The position numbers and the translations under genes are program-made. This document shows, one piece after another, positions 1-8,830 of a stretch of DNA of 64,000 bases (positions within the stretch are counted from its first letter, which is position 1; every line of letters starts with the position of its first letter). Below the pieces are notes generated by a model. It had not been told where the DNA came from, made no database searches, and worked only from the letters and a program-made list of their open reading frames with translations. Origin of the DNA: an uncultured Actinomycetes bacterium (GTDB lineage Bacteria; Actinomycetota; Actinomycetes; Mycobacteriales; Nakamurellaceae); the NCBI GenBank assembly GCA_937926105.1, contig CALANS010000066.1, forward strand, positions 62,001 to 126,000, written 5' to 3'.

Positions 1-50
1 CGGCCCTGGATGGCGCCACCGACTGACCCAGGCCGAGCGAGCCGCGGCTG

Positions 51-1040
51 TCAGCCCGGAGCCTCGCCTGAGCCGACGCGTACCGGCAGCACCGGCCGCC
101 CGGCGTGCGGCGAGCGCGCCGAGAACAGCCGCCCGGCCAACGGTTCGGCGGCGGCGCGCCGCTCGTCGTAGCCCTCCCGGGCGGTGGTGATCAGCACATC
201 CCGGCCGTCGGCGCCGCCGAGCGCGACGCTGGTGACCTGCGGCGTAGGCACGGCGACGACCAGGTCCAATTCCCCGTCCGGCGCGTATCGGCGCACCTGG
301 CTCGCTCCGTACATCGCCACCCACAGTCCGCCCGCCGCGTCGGTGGCGAGCCCGTCCGGCATGCCGTCGTCCGGGTCGAAGCGCAGGTGCACGGCGCTGC
401 CCGTCACCTCGCCCCGACCGTCCAGCCGGTGCGCGTGGATCAGCCGCCGAGTGGAATCCGCGTGGTACAGCACCGATCCGGCGGGATCCAGCGCCAACCC
501 GTTGGACAGGCCGATGCCGGGCACCCGCGCCCCAAGGGTTCCATCGGACCGCACGTACTGCAGGTAGCCGGCGGCCGGATCGCGCTGCGGATGCACCACC
601 CCGATGTACAGCCCACCGCCCGGCCCGGCGGTTCCGTCGTTGAGCAACCAACCGGCCGGCACATCCAACTCCGCCAGCCGCGGGCCGAGCCGAGCCGCCA
701 TGCCCGGGCCATCGCCCGCTGCGCCAGATGTCGGCGCGCAGCGGCCGTGCCCCTGTTCGGGCCGGCCGCCGGCCGCGCCGTCCAGGCACACCTGCAACAC
801 CGGCCCGCGGGCCACCAGCACGCCTTCCGGCGCGGCGGGGTGCACCAGCGACACCCGGCCACCGGCCACCCACCACGGTCGAATCGTGGTGTGCGAACCG
901 GAATCGGCCTGCGGATCAACGCGGAATACCGCTCCCACGGCCGCATCGATCCACCACCACCACCCGGCGTGCCACCGGGGGCTCTCCGCCAGCTCGCAGC
1001 GCTCCGCCCACGGGACCGGTTGCGCCGAAACGACCGTCAT
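51..1040 (-). CDS. SMP-30/gluconolactonase/LRE family protein
   Basis: A 329-residue protein of the SMP-30/regucalcin six-bladed beta-propeller family, which usually hydrolyses sugar or other lactones with a divalent metal. Visible family signatures are LAESPRW near residue 17 (Glu19 matches the metal-binding Glu of the usual LxEGPxW), the NDG segment near 133, LSNGLALDP near 178 and PDGLATDAAGGLWVA near 229. Residues about 85-125 form a low-complexity Gly/Arg insert that breaks the propeller spacing. It is the last gene of a four-gene operon; its ATG overlaps the stop of the threonine-synthase-like gene by 4 bp (1037-1040), so translation is probably coupled. The fold is well supported. The substrate is unknown; operon position suggests a lactone or cyclic intermediate of the same catabolic route. 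Confidence 0.88.
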   Translation of the reverse strand: MTVVSAQPVPWAERCELAESPRWHAGWWWWIDAAVGAVFRVDPQADSGSHTTIRPWWVAGGRVSLVHPAAPEGVLVARGPVLQVCLDGAAGGRPEQGHGRCAPTSGAAGDGPGMAARLGPRLAELDVPAGWLLNDGTAGPGGGLYIGVVHPQRDPAAGYLQYVRSDGTLGARVPGIGLSNGLALDPAGSVLYHADSTRRLIHAHRLDGRGEVTGSAVHLRFDPDDGMPDGLATDAAGGLWVAMYGASQVRRYAPDGELDLVVAVPTPQVTSVALGGADGRDVLITTAREGYDERRAAAEPLAGRLFSARSPHAGRPVLPVRVGSGEAPG

Positions 1041-2083
1041 CGCGCGGCGAGGCCGCCAGCCGGGCCGCTATCGACCGGGGCAGCGTCCAGCGCTTCGGTC
1101 GCCGCCGCGACCAGTCGGTCGGCGGCCACGATCTCCTCCTCGCGCAGCGGAGCGGTGAAGCGGCGCAGGTCCTTCAGGCCGCTGCCTGTCAGCACCACGC
1201 AGGGCACGTCGCCACGGCCGAGCCGACCGGACACGACGTCCGCGGCGACCGAGGCCAACGCCACCGCGCTGGCCGGTTCGACGAAGATGCCCTCCTGCGT
1301 GGCCAGCAGATCCTGTGCCTCCCAGGCCTTGTCGTCCGACACTGCGGTGCCCCACCCGCCGCTGGCCCAGACCGCGGCGGCGGCCTGCTCCCCGTCCGGC
1401 GGCTGCGGCAGCTGCAATCCCGAGATGTCGGTGGTGCTGCCGGCCACCTGAGGGCCGGCCAGCATCCCGGACGCATACCCGACGATCGGCGCGCACCCGT
1501 GGGGTTGGCACACCACGACCGCCGCCCGGTGACCGGCGTCCGCCAGCCCGGCGGCAGTGGCCACCAGCAGCCCACCCCCTCCCGCCGGCAGGTACACCTG
1601 GGTGACATCCGGTGCCTGCGCTGCGATCTCGGTGCCAATGGCACGCGCCCCGAGCATCCCGGTCGGATTGTGCACGTGCGTGGTGATGGTCAGCTGGAGG
1701 TTCTGCTGCTGCGCCAGCTCGCGGAGCGCGTTCATCGCGTCCGGGCCCATGCTTGCGCACGCGATCATGGCGGTGCCGTACGGCCTGATCGAGGCGAGCT
1801 TCTCCGGGGGCGCATCGGCGGCGACGCAGAGCACGCCGGGCAGCCCGGCCCGACGCCCGTAGGCGCTCATGGCCGCGCCGCCGTTGCCCGACGAGGTACC
1901 GATCCAGCCGCGCCGACCCAGCCGGAGCGCCTCGACCATGGTGGCGGCGGCGATCCGGTCCTTGTAGGAGCCGGTTGGATTGAGGTATTCCGCCTTCGCG
2001 TAGAGCCCCGCAAGGTCCCACCGCTCCGCGAGCCTGGGCAGGGCGATCAGCGGGGTGTTGCCCTCGCCCAATGTCAGCGTCAT
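1037..2083 (-). CDS. Threonine synthase-like PLP-dependent enzyme
   Basis: A 348-residue fold-type II PLP enzyme. The PLP lysine is Lys41 in GSYKDR, preceded by GEGNTPL (residues 6-12), the classic N-terminal signature of threonine synthase. TSSGNGGAA (about 83-91) binds the substrate carboxylate and PAGGGGLL (about 186-193) the cofactor phosphate. Family members eliminate or replace a beta/gamma substituent of an amino acid (threonine synthase, threonine/serine dehydratase, diaminopropionate lyase). No hom or thrB gene is adjacent, and its operon partners are a deacylase and a class III aminotransferase, so a catabolic lyase role is more likely than threonine synthesis. The ATG overlaps the stop of the preceding deacylase gene by 4 bp. 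It resembles EutB of ectoine operons in type only; this is an inference. Confidence 0.85.
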   Translation of the reverse strand: MTLTLGEGNTPLIALPRLAERWDLAGLYAKAEYLNPTGSYKDRIAAATMVEALRLGRRGWIGTSSGNGGAAMSAYGRRAGLPGVLCVAADAPPEKLASIRPYGTAMIACASMGPDAMNALRELAQQQNLQLTITTHVHNPTGMLGARAIGTEIAAQAPDVTQVYLPAGGGGLLVATAAGLADAGHRAAVVVCQPHGCAPIVGYASGMLAGPQVAGSTTDISGLQLPQPPDGEQAAAAVWASGGWGTAVSDDKAWEAQDLLATQEGIFVEPASAVALASVAADVVSGRLGRGDVPCVVLTGSGLKDLRRFTAPLREEEIVAADRLVAAATEALDAAPVDSGPAGGLAAR

Positions 2084-3024
2084 CGGTCACCCGCCTCGTA
2101 GCCCAGCGCGCCGTCGGTGTCCGAGACGATCTCGGCGACGATCGCCAGCGTGTCGCGCGTTCGTACCCGGGCGCCGCGTCGCACGAGCATCAGGACGCCG
2201 CCGGTCGGCGCGGTGATCGTGGCCCGCTGCTGCCCGTCGTCGTCGAGGACAATTCCGATGCGGCCACCGGCCGGCAGCCGGTCCCCCACCTCGGCCGCCG
2301 ACACGAAATAGCCCGCGACCGGCGCGGTGATTCCCTCGTCGGTATTGCCGTCCCCTCGGACCACCGTCACCGGCGCCGCAGGCGGAGTCCGCGCGGTATC
2401 CGGGTCCAGCATGCCCAGGTGCACCATCACCCGGAGCACCCCGTGCAGGTATCCGTCCAGGTCCCGCTGGCGGATCTGGCCGCCGCCCCTGCCTTCGACA
2501 TAGAGCGACGGCACGCCGTGTGCCTCGGCGGCCGACAGCGACCGCCCCAGGGAGGCCTCCGGGTGCTGCCACAGCAGCGGCGCGGCGAACGCCCGGGTGG
2601 CCGCACCGGAACGGTCGGCCAGCGGTCCGGCACTGTGATAGCCCGCCAGCAGCGGCATGTCGAAATTCTTGCCGGCCGAGTGCAGATCGATCAGCAGGTC
2701 GGCGCCCGCAATCAGTTCGGAGGTCAGGTGGGCGGCGACCCGCTCGGTCGGGCTGCCCTGCGCGTTTCCGGGGAAGACCCGCGCCAGGTTCTTACCGTCC
2801 GCCGGGCCGAGTCGACCATCGACGGCCCAGGCCGCGGGATGCGCGGGGGCGGCCCACCGGATGGTGCCGCGGAACTCGTTGCTGCGCAATCGATCCAACA
2901 CCAGGCGGATGGCCAGGACTCCCTCCAGCTCGTCGCCGTGCACGGCGCCAAGCAGGGCGAGGGTGGGGCCGGGGCGGTCGCCGGCGATACGCCCGACGGT
3001 GGGTAGCCGATCGTCCATCGTCAC
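2080..3024 (-). CDS. Succinylglutamate desuccinylase/aspartoacylase family Zn deacylase
   Basis: About 314 residues of the M14-like AstE/aspartoacylase family, which removes an acyl group from an N-acyl amino acid. LLGAVHGDELEG near residue 24 gives the zinc ligands His and Glu (GxHGxE), DLHSAGK near 122 the third ligand, and YVEGRGGG near 171 the catalytic Glu. The C-terminal part (about 235-314), with APVAGYFVSAAEVGD and GGVLMLVRRGARVRTRD, is the usual beta-barrel domain. I chose GTG at 3024 because it forms a GTGA overlap with the stop of the aminotransferase gene; an ATG two codons later (3018) is equally possible. Its stop overlaps the next gene by 4 bp. DoeB/EutE of ectoine breakdown (N-acetyl-diaminobutyrate deacetylase) belongs to this family, but sequence reading alone cannot fix the substrate. 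Confidence 0.87.
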   Translation of the reverse strand: MTMDDRLPTVGRIAGDRPGPTLALLGAVHGDELEGVLAIRLVLDRLRSNEFRGTIRWAAPAHPAAWAVDGRLGPADGKNLARVFPGNAQGSPTERVAAHLTSELIAGADLLIDLHSAGKNFDMPLLAGYHSAGPLADRSGAATRAFAAPLLWQHPEASLGRSLSAAEAHGVPSLYVEGRGGGQIRQRDLDGYLHGVLRVMVHLGMLDPDTARTPPAAPVTVVRGDGNTDEGITAPVAGYFVSAAEVGDRLPAGGRIGIVLDDDGQQRATITAPTGGVLMLVRRGARVRTRDTLAIVAEIVSDTDGALGYEAGDR

Positions 3025-4322
3025 GCCGGGCCGGGTCCGTCGAGCAGCGTCACCGACAACGCCTCGTCGAAGACCTGCACCGCCTCCGCCACATCCGACG
3101 CCGTATGCGCGGTCGAGAGGTACCACCGCCCGCCGGGTAGCGCGAACACGCCTCGACGCAACATCTGCACCACCAGTCTGTTGTAGAACTCCTGGTCGCC
3201 GGCCAGGAAGTCGGCGAACGTCGCAGCCTCGTCGACGCCGAACAGGCATTGCACCACGGGGCCGACCTGGTTCACGACGCCGTGGACGCCGTGCCGAGCG
3301 ATGGCCGATCGCATGCCGTCGGCCAGTTCCCGGCCACGCGCGTCGAACGCCGGATACACCCCGCCCCGGCCCAGCACGTCCAGCGTCGCGACCGCGGCCG
3401 CGAGCACCACAGGATTGCCGTTGTAGGTGCCGGCATGCACCACGCCGGAGACCACCCGGTCCAGCAGATCGGCGCGCCCGGCCACCGCGGACAGCGGGTA
3501 GCCTCCGGCGAGGGCCTTGGCCAGCACGACCAGATCGGGCCGGACGCCGTACTTCTCGACCGCGCCGCCGTAGGCGAGCCGGAACCCGGTAATCACCTCG
3601 TCGAAGACGAGCACCACGCCGTGCCTGTCGCACAGCGCTCGCAGGCCGGCGAGGTAGCCCTGCGGCGGCGGGATGACGCCGGAGTTGCACAGCACCGGTT
3701 CGACGAACACCGCCGCGATGTCCGACCGCGCATCGGACAGGACCTGCGCGACGGCATCCAGGTCTCCGAACGGCGCGAGGCTCACGTCCTCCAGCACCGA
3801 GGCGCGTTGGCCCTGGCTGCCGAGTGCGTCGAGCCGACCGGCCGCGTCGGGCCGGTAGCCGAGCAGGGATGCGTCCGACCAGCCGTGGTAGTGCCCGATC
3901 ATCTTGATCAAGCGTCGCCGGCCGGTGGCGGCTCGGGCGATGCGCAGCGCCACTTGGGTCGCCTCGGAGCCGGTGTTGGACCACAACACCCGCTCGGCCC
4001 CGGGGATGGCGGCAACGACCCGTTCGGCCGCCTCATACTCCAGCGGATGGCCTGCGCCGAAGGTAGCGCCATCCCCGATGCGGGACGCCACCGCGGCAGT
4101 GAGCTCGGGATGGCCGTGACCCAGGATCACCGGCCCCCAGCCGAGCACGTGGTCGAGGTAGGTGTTGCCGTCCAGATCGAACAGGCGCGGCCCCTCGCCC
4201 CGACGGAAGAACAGCGGGTGCGGCTTCATGGAGGCGCGCATGCCGGTCGACACGCCCCCCGCCAGGGAGCGTTTGGCTCGCTCCCACGCCGCGGCGGAGG
4301 CCGGCCAGGAATCGATCAACAT
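3021..4322 (-). CDS. Class III aminotransferase, glutamate-1-semialdehyde aminomutase-like
   Basis: A 433-residue fold-type I PLP enzyme. SNTGSEATQVALRIAR (about 115-130) is the phosphate-binding loop, HYHGWSD (144-150) stacks on the cofactor, DEVITGFR (241-248) contains the Asp that pairs with the pyridine nitrogen, and Lys269 in VLAKALAGGYPL is the Schiff-base lysine. These match HemL-type proteins, but no other haem genes lie nearby and it heads an operon with a deacylase, a threonine-synthase-like enzyme and an SMP-30 protein. A catabolic transaminase or aminomutase acting on a diamino or omega-amino acid is therefore more plausible than HemL itself. It is first in the operon, directly downstream of a three-half-site operator-like array (4341-4368). 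Confidence 0.87.
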   Translation of the reverse strand: MLIDSWPASAAAWERAKRSLAGGVSTGMRASMKPHPLFFRRGEGPRLFDLDGNTYLDHVLGWGPVILGHGHPELTAAVASRIGDGATFGAGHPLEYEAAERVVAAIPGAERVLWSNTGSEATQVALRIARAATGRRRLIKMIGHYHGWSDASLLGYRPDAAGRLDALGSQGQRASVLEDVSLAPFGDLDAVAQVLSDARSDIAAVFVEPVLCNSGVIPPPQGYLAGLRALCDRHGVVLVFDEVITGFRLAYGGAVEKYGVRPDLVVLAKALAGGYPLSAVAGRADLLDRVVSGVVHAGTYNGNPVVLAAAVATLDVLGRGGVYPAFDARGRELADGMRSAIARHGVHGVVNQVGPVVQCLFGVDEAATFADFLAGDQEFYNRLVVQMLRRGVFALPGGRWYLSTAHTASDVAEAVQVFDEALSVTLLDGPGPA

Positions 4323-4340
4323 CGGCGCTTCACATCCAAC

Positions 4341-4368
4341 GTTTCAGCAGTTGAAACCACTTGTTTCA
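4341..4368. promoter_or_regulatory. Operator-like array of three alternating GTTTCA/TGAAAC half-sites
   Basis: The sequence reads GTTTCA (4341-4346), 5 nt, TGAAAC (4352-4357), 5 nt, GTTTCA (4363-4368). Each half-site is the exact inverse of its neighbour and the repeat period is 11 bp, one helical turn. It begins 18 bp upstream of the aminotransferase ATG, where a repressor would block transcription. The symmetry is seen directly; that it is an operator is inferred. No dedicated regulator gene is adjacent to the operon. Spaced TGAAAC/GTTTCA dyads are compatible with IclR- or GntR-type regulators, and the only IclR protein in the window is 53 kb away. Confidence 0.6.
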
Positions 4369-4404
4369 CTGGTGATCGTAACGTGCCGATGTGGAGCGAT
4401 CAAT

Positions 4405-4460
4405 TCCGGCTTGTGAGTCTGAGGCGGCGGTATAGCGCGACCACAGACTCACAAGCCGGA
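4405..4460 (-). terminator. Strong hairpin after hppD
   Basis: Two perfectly complementary 17-nt arms (4405-4421 and 4444-4460) enclose a 22-nt loop. The hairpin starts 4 nt past the hppD stop on the minus strand and lies between hppD and the next minus-strand operon. There is no U tract, as in many actinobacterial intrinsic terminators. It should insulate the downstream operon from hppD transcription. Confidence 0.75.
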
Positions 4461-4464
4461 GGAT

Positions 4465-6441
<1,977 letters not shown>

Positions 6442-6443
6442 CG

Positions 6444-6923
6444 ATGATCATCAGAAGACCCCTGCCCGGGGATGCCGAGGCACTCGCAGCCGTGCACGTG
6501 CACGGCTGGCGTGACACCTACGCCCACCTGCTGCCGGAACGCTTCTATGGCCAGGACGCCTACCGCAGACGGGTGGCGATGTGGACCCGGCTGATCGATG
6601 AGCCGGACCCGGAGAGCACGGCGCTGGTGGCCGAGATCGACCACGTGATCGTGGGTTTCGCCTGGGCAGGCGCGGCGCGCGGCGAGGATGCGGTACGGGA
6701 CATCGAGCTGTACTCGATCTACCTGGAAGCCGCCCGGCATGGTTCCGGCGCCGCGCAGGCGCTGCTGGACGGGGTGCTGGGCACCGCGCCGGCGCAGCTG
6801 TGGGTGGTCCAGGACAACATGCGGGCCCAGGCGTTCTACCGACGCAACGGGTTCCGCCCCGATGGCGCCACCCAGGTCGAGGAGCATCTGGCGAACCTCA
6901 CCGACATCCGGATGGTGCGCTGA
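6444..6923 (+). CDS. GNAT family N-acetyltransferase
   Basis: About 159 residues with the GNAT fold: IIRRPLPGDAEALAAVHVHGWRDTYAHLLPE at the N terminus, typical of YhbS/RimI-like acetyltransferases, a central strand DIELYSIYLEAARHGSGAAQALLDGVL (motif A, acetyl-CoA pyrophosphate loop, here the weaker RHGSGAA), and AQAFYRRNGFRPDG (motif B) near residue 128. It follows the AsnC regulator immediately; GTG at 6438 would overlap that stop by 4 bp, ATG at 6444 starts two codons later. Substrate unknown. Co-transcription with the regulator of hppD may be incidental. Confidence 0.85.
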   Translation: MIIRRPLPGDAEALAAVHVHGWRDTYAHLLPERFYGQDAYRRRVAMWTRLIDEPDPESTALVAEIDHVIVGFAWAGAARGEDAVRDIELYSIYLEAARHGSGAAQALLDGVLGTAPAQLWVVQDNMRAQAFYRRNGFRPDGATQVEEHLANLTDIRMVR

Positions 6924-7052
6924 TCCCGGAAGGTCGCTCGGCGCACACCGCCCGGCGAGTCCCCCGCGGCGCCATTTCAGGCTCACCAGGGCGCCGGCAC
7001 CCCCTACGCTCAACCTCGCGCCCACCACGACCAACCCGAGGAGAGGAGCCCG

Positions 7053-8444
7053 ATGCAGCGCCTGGCCGGCTTCATGCGCACCTACTGGACGCGGGGCGAG
7101 CCCGGCCGGCCCACGCCCCGATCCCTCGCGGTGCTGATGCAGCGCTGGTGGCTGGTGGCGCTGGCGTTCAAGCTGCTCGGCTCGTCGTGGGACGTGTCCT
7201 GGCACTTCAAGTGGCTGCGCGACGATTTCGCCCCGCCGCACCTGGTGAACACGATCGGCACCGGCATCGCGATCGCGCTGGTGCTGGCGCACACCTTCAC
7301 CGGCTATGGGGCCGACAGGCGCTCGCTGCGCATCATGCAGGTCGGCACCATCGTGTTCGTCATCGCCGGGCCGATCGACGTGATCAACCACCGCATCAAC
7401 GGCCTGGACCTGACCAGCTGGTCCCCGTCACACATGCTGCTCTACACCGGCACCGTCATCATGATCGCCGGGGTGATCCGTAACTGGTACCTGTCCTATC
7501 CGCGCGAGGGCCGGTTCGGGTGGCAGTACATGGCGGGTCTCACGGCCCTGTGTGCGTTCCTGTTCGAGGACGTGTTCTTCCCGAACCTGCAGCAGGAGTA
7601 CGGCATCCTGGAGATCGGCTCCTGGTTCGCCGGACGGCCCTACGCCGAGCCGAGCCTGCTGGACTTCGCCAGCACCCAGATCGGTCGCAGCGTCGACGAT
7701 GTCGCGGTGCAGCACTTCGCGCTGCCCATTCCGCCGTGGGTGTATCCGGTGTGGGCGATCGGACTGTGCGCGGCGCTGCTGGTGCTCGCCCGGATCGTGA
7801 TCGGCCGCATCTGGGCGGCGACCGCCGCCGTCGGGCTCTACGTCGCCTACCGGGCGATCATCTGGCCGCTGCTGTACGTATCGAGCTTCCCGCCGTCGGC
7901 GGTGCCGTTCTGGCTGCTGCTGGTGGGCGTCGCCGTCGATGCGGTGTTCCTGATCCCGCTGCATCCCTACCTACCGGCGGTGGTCGGCGCCGTCGTGGTG
8001 ACCGGGCTGGGGTATGCGGGCCTGCTGCTGCAGACGCTGCTCGCCGGGTCCCCGAGGGACCTGGCCTCGCAGTCGATCCAGCAGCTCCGCGCGACCTATG
8101 AGGCGGGCGGGCACCTGCACTCCCCGCCGGTGGCGTGGTGGTCGATCTGGTGGGCCGGCGGTGCGCTGCTGGTCACCTGGGTGGCGGTGACGTGGTTCGC
8201 CCAGCGCACCGTCGGCCTGGCGGCGCCGCGTCCTCCGGTGATCGCGGTGAGCTTCGCCCCGGAGCCGCGCCGGGACGCGTCCGGATATCTGGACGGCTTC
8301 ACCGAGTCGGGGCGGGACGCCGTGGGGCGCCCGCTGCGGCGAAGCGGGCCCGCGCCGCGTTCGGCCGGGGCCCTGCGCAAGCCAGGTGAGGTGCGCCGGG
8401 CGGGGTTGCGCCGCCGCCAGGGCATCGACCGGGCCGGTCGCTGA
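7053..8444 (+). CDS. Polytopic membrane protein of unknown function
   Basis: 463 residues with about ten predicted membrane spans, for example WWLVALAFKLLGSSWDVSW near 30, TIGTGIAIALVLAHTF near 70, RIMQVGTIVFVIAGPIDVIN near 92 and a final span near 365-385. A 70-residue basic Arg/Pro-rich cytoplasmic tail follows. I do not recognise a catalytic motif; conserved-looking His and Trp residues near membrane ends (HFKW, HMLLYTG, DVINHRING) could bind metal or haem. The start is well set by GAGGAGAGGAG just upstream of ATG 7053. It converges on a CopD-like protein, and in many actinobacteria CopD-like domains sit beside or are fused to CtaG-like membrane domains, so a role in copper or cytochrome oxidase biogenesis is possible but unproven. 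Confidence 0.8.
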   Translation: MQRLAGFMRTYWTRGEPGRPTPRSLAVLMQRWWLVALAFKLLGSSWDVSWHFKWLRDDFAPPHLVNTIGTGIAIALVLAHTFTGYGADRRSLRIMQVGTIVFVIAGPIDVINHRINGLDLTSWSPSHMLLYTGTVIMIAGVIRNWYLSYPREGRFGWQYMAGLTALCAFLFEDVFFPNLQQEYGILEIGSWFAGRPYAEPSLLDFASTQIGRSVDDVAVQHFALPIPPWVYPVWAIGLCAALLVLARIVIGRIWAATAAVGLYVAYRAIIWPLLYVSSFPPSAVPFWLLLVGVAVDAVFLIPLHPYLPAVVGAVVVTGLGYAGLLLQTLLAGSPRDLASQSIQQLRATYEAGGHLHSPPVAWWSIWWAGGALLVTWVAVTWFAQRTVGLAAPRPPVIAVSFAPEPRRDASGYLDGFTESGRDAVGRPLRRSGPAPRSAGALRKPGEVRRAGLRRRQGIDRAGR

Positions 8445-8556
8445 TCGCGAAATGCCCCACCGCGCCGGGCGCGGGCTCTGCACCGGCGGGCACGCTCGGG
8501 CCCCGGCCGGCGCCTGCATCCGCGAGCACGCTCGCGCCCCGGCCCGCGGGCACGTC
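8445..8556. other. Gene-free GC-rich spacer
   Basis: Left part of a 386-bp gene-free gap between two convergent membrane-protein genes. It holds three degenerate copies of a GGGCACGCTCG...CCCCGGCC segment (about 8487-8552). I see no gene, and no clear hairpin for the end of the upstream gene before the palindromic element at 8557. Confidence 0.5.
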
Positions 8557-8628
8557 GTCCTGGCAATGGTTCCTGCGTCCTGGCAACGGTTCCAACCGTT
8601 GCCAGGACGACGAAACCTTTGCTAGGAC
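8557..8628. repeat. 72-bp compound palindromic repeat, copy 1
   Basis: Four related units in the order forward, forward, reverse, reverse: GTCCTGGCAATGGTTCC, GTCCTGGCAACGGTTCC, AACCGTTGCCAGGAC and ACCTTTGCTAGGAC. The inner pair forms a 15-bp near-perfect stem; the outer units can pair around it. The same 72-bp arrangement recurs at 15206-15277 inside hrpA. Equal length, unit order and spacing argue for a mobile or amplifying element of REP/MITE type. No transposase is nearby. Confidence 0.75.
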
Positions 8629-8630
8629 GG

Positions 8631-8809
8631 GGTGGGTCGGGACAGAAGGCGGTGGCGGGTCGGGACAGACGACTGGGGTGGGTCGGGACAGACGACGGGG
8701 GTGGGTCGGGACAGAAGACGGGGTGGGTCGGGACAGAAGACGGTGGCGGGTCGGGTGAGAAGACGGGGGTGTGTCGGGGGAAGACGGGGGTGGGCCGGGG
8801 GACGACGGT
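8631..8809. repeat. G-rich minisatellite, about eight 20-24 bp units
   Basis: Tandem units of the form GGTGGGTCGGGACAGAAGAC, about 22 bp long. The first five keep TCGGGACAGA; the last three decay (TCGGGTGAGA, TCGGGGGAAG, CCGGGGGACG). Runs of three to five G separated by short spacers occur throughout the plus strand, so it can form several G-quadruplexes. It sits between the 3' ends of convergent genes, where it may also stop transcription. No spacer structure is present, so it is not CRISPR. Confidence 0.85.
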
Positions 8810-8830
8810 GCGTGGCGGGACCCGGGGCGC

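Noticed and set aside
1037..2083. Assignment as thrC (threonine biosynthesis)
   Set aside because: The fold fits, but there are no hom/thrB neighbours and the operon context is catabolic, so I kept a general name.
3025..3984. N-terminal extension of the deacylase frame by about 320 residues
   Set aside because: This part is Arg-rich and overlaps the aminotransferase gene in another frame; the deacylase family begins at the GTGA junction.
3021..4322. Assignment as hemL
   Set aside because: Motifs match the HemL family but also catabolic class III aminotransferases; no tetrapyrrole genes nearby and a distinct operon.
8631..8809. Possible CRISPR array
   Set aside because: Units are directly adjacent without unique spacers and decay gradually; there are no cas genes in the window.
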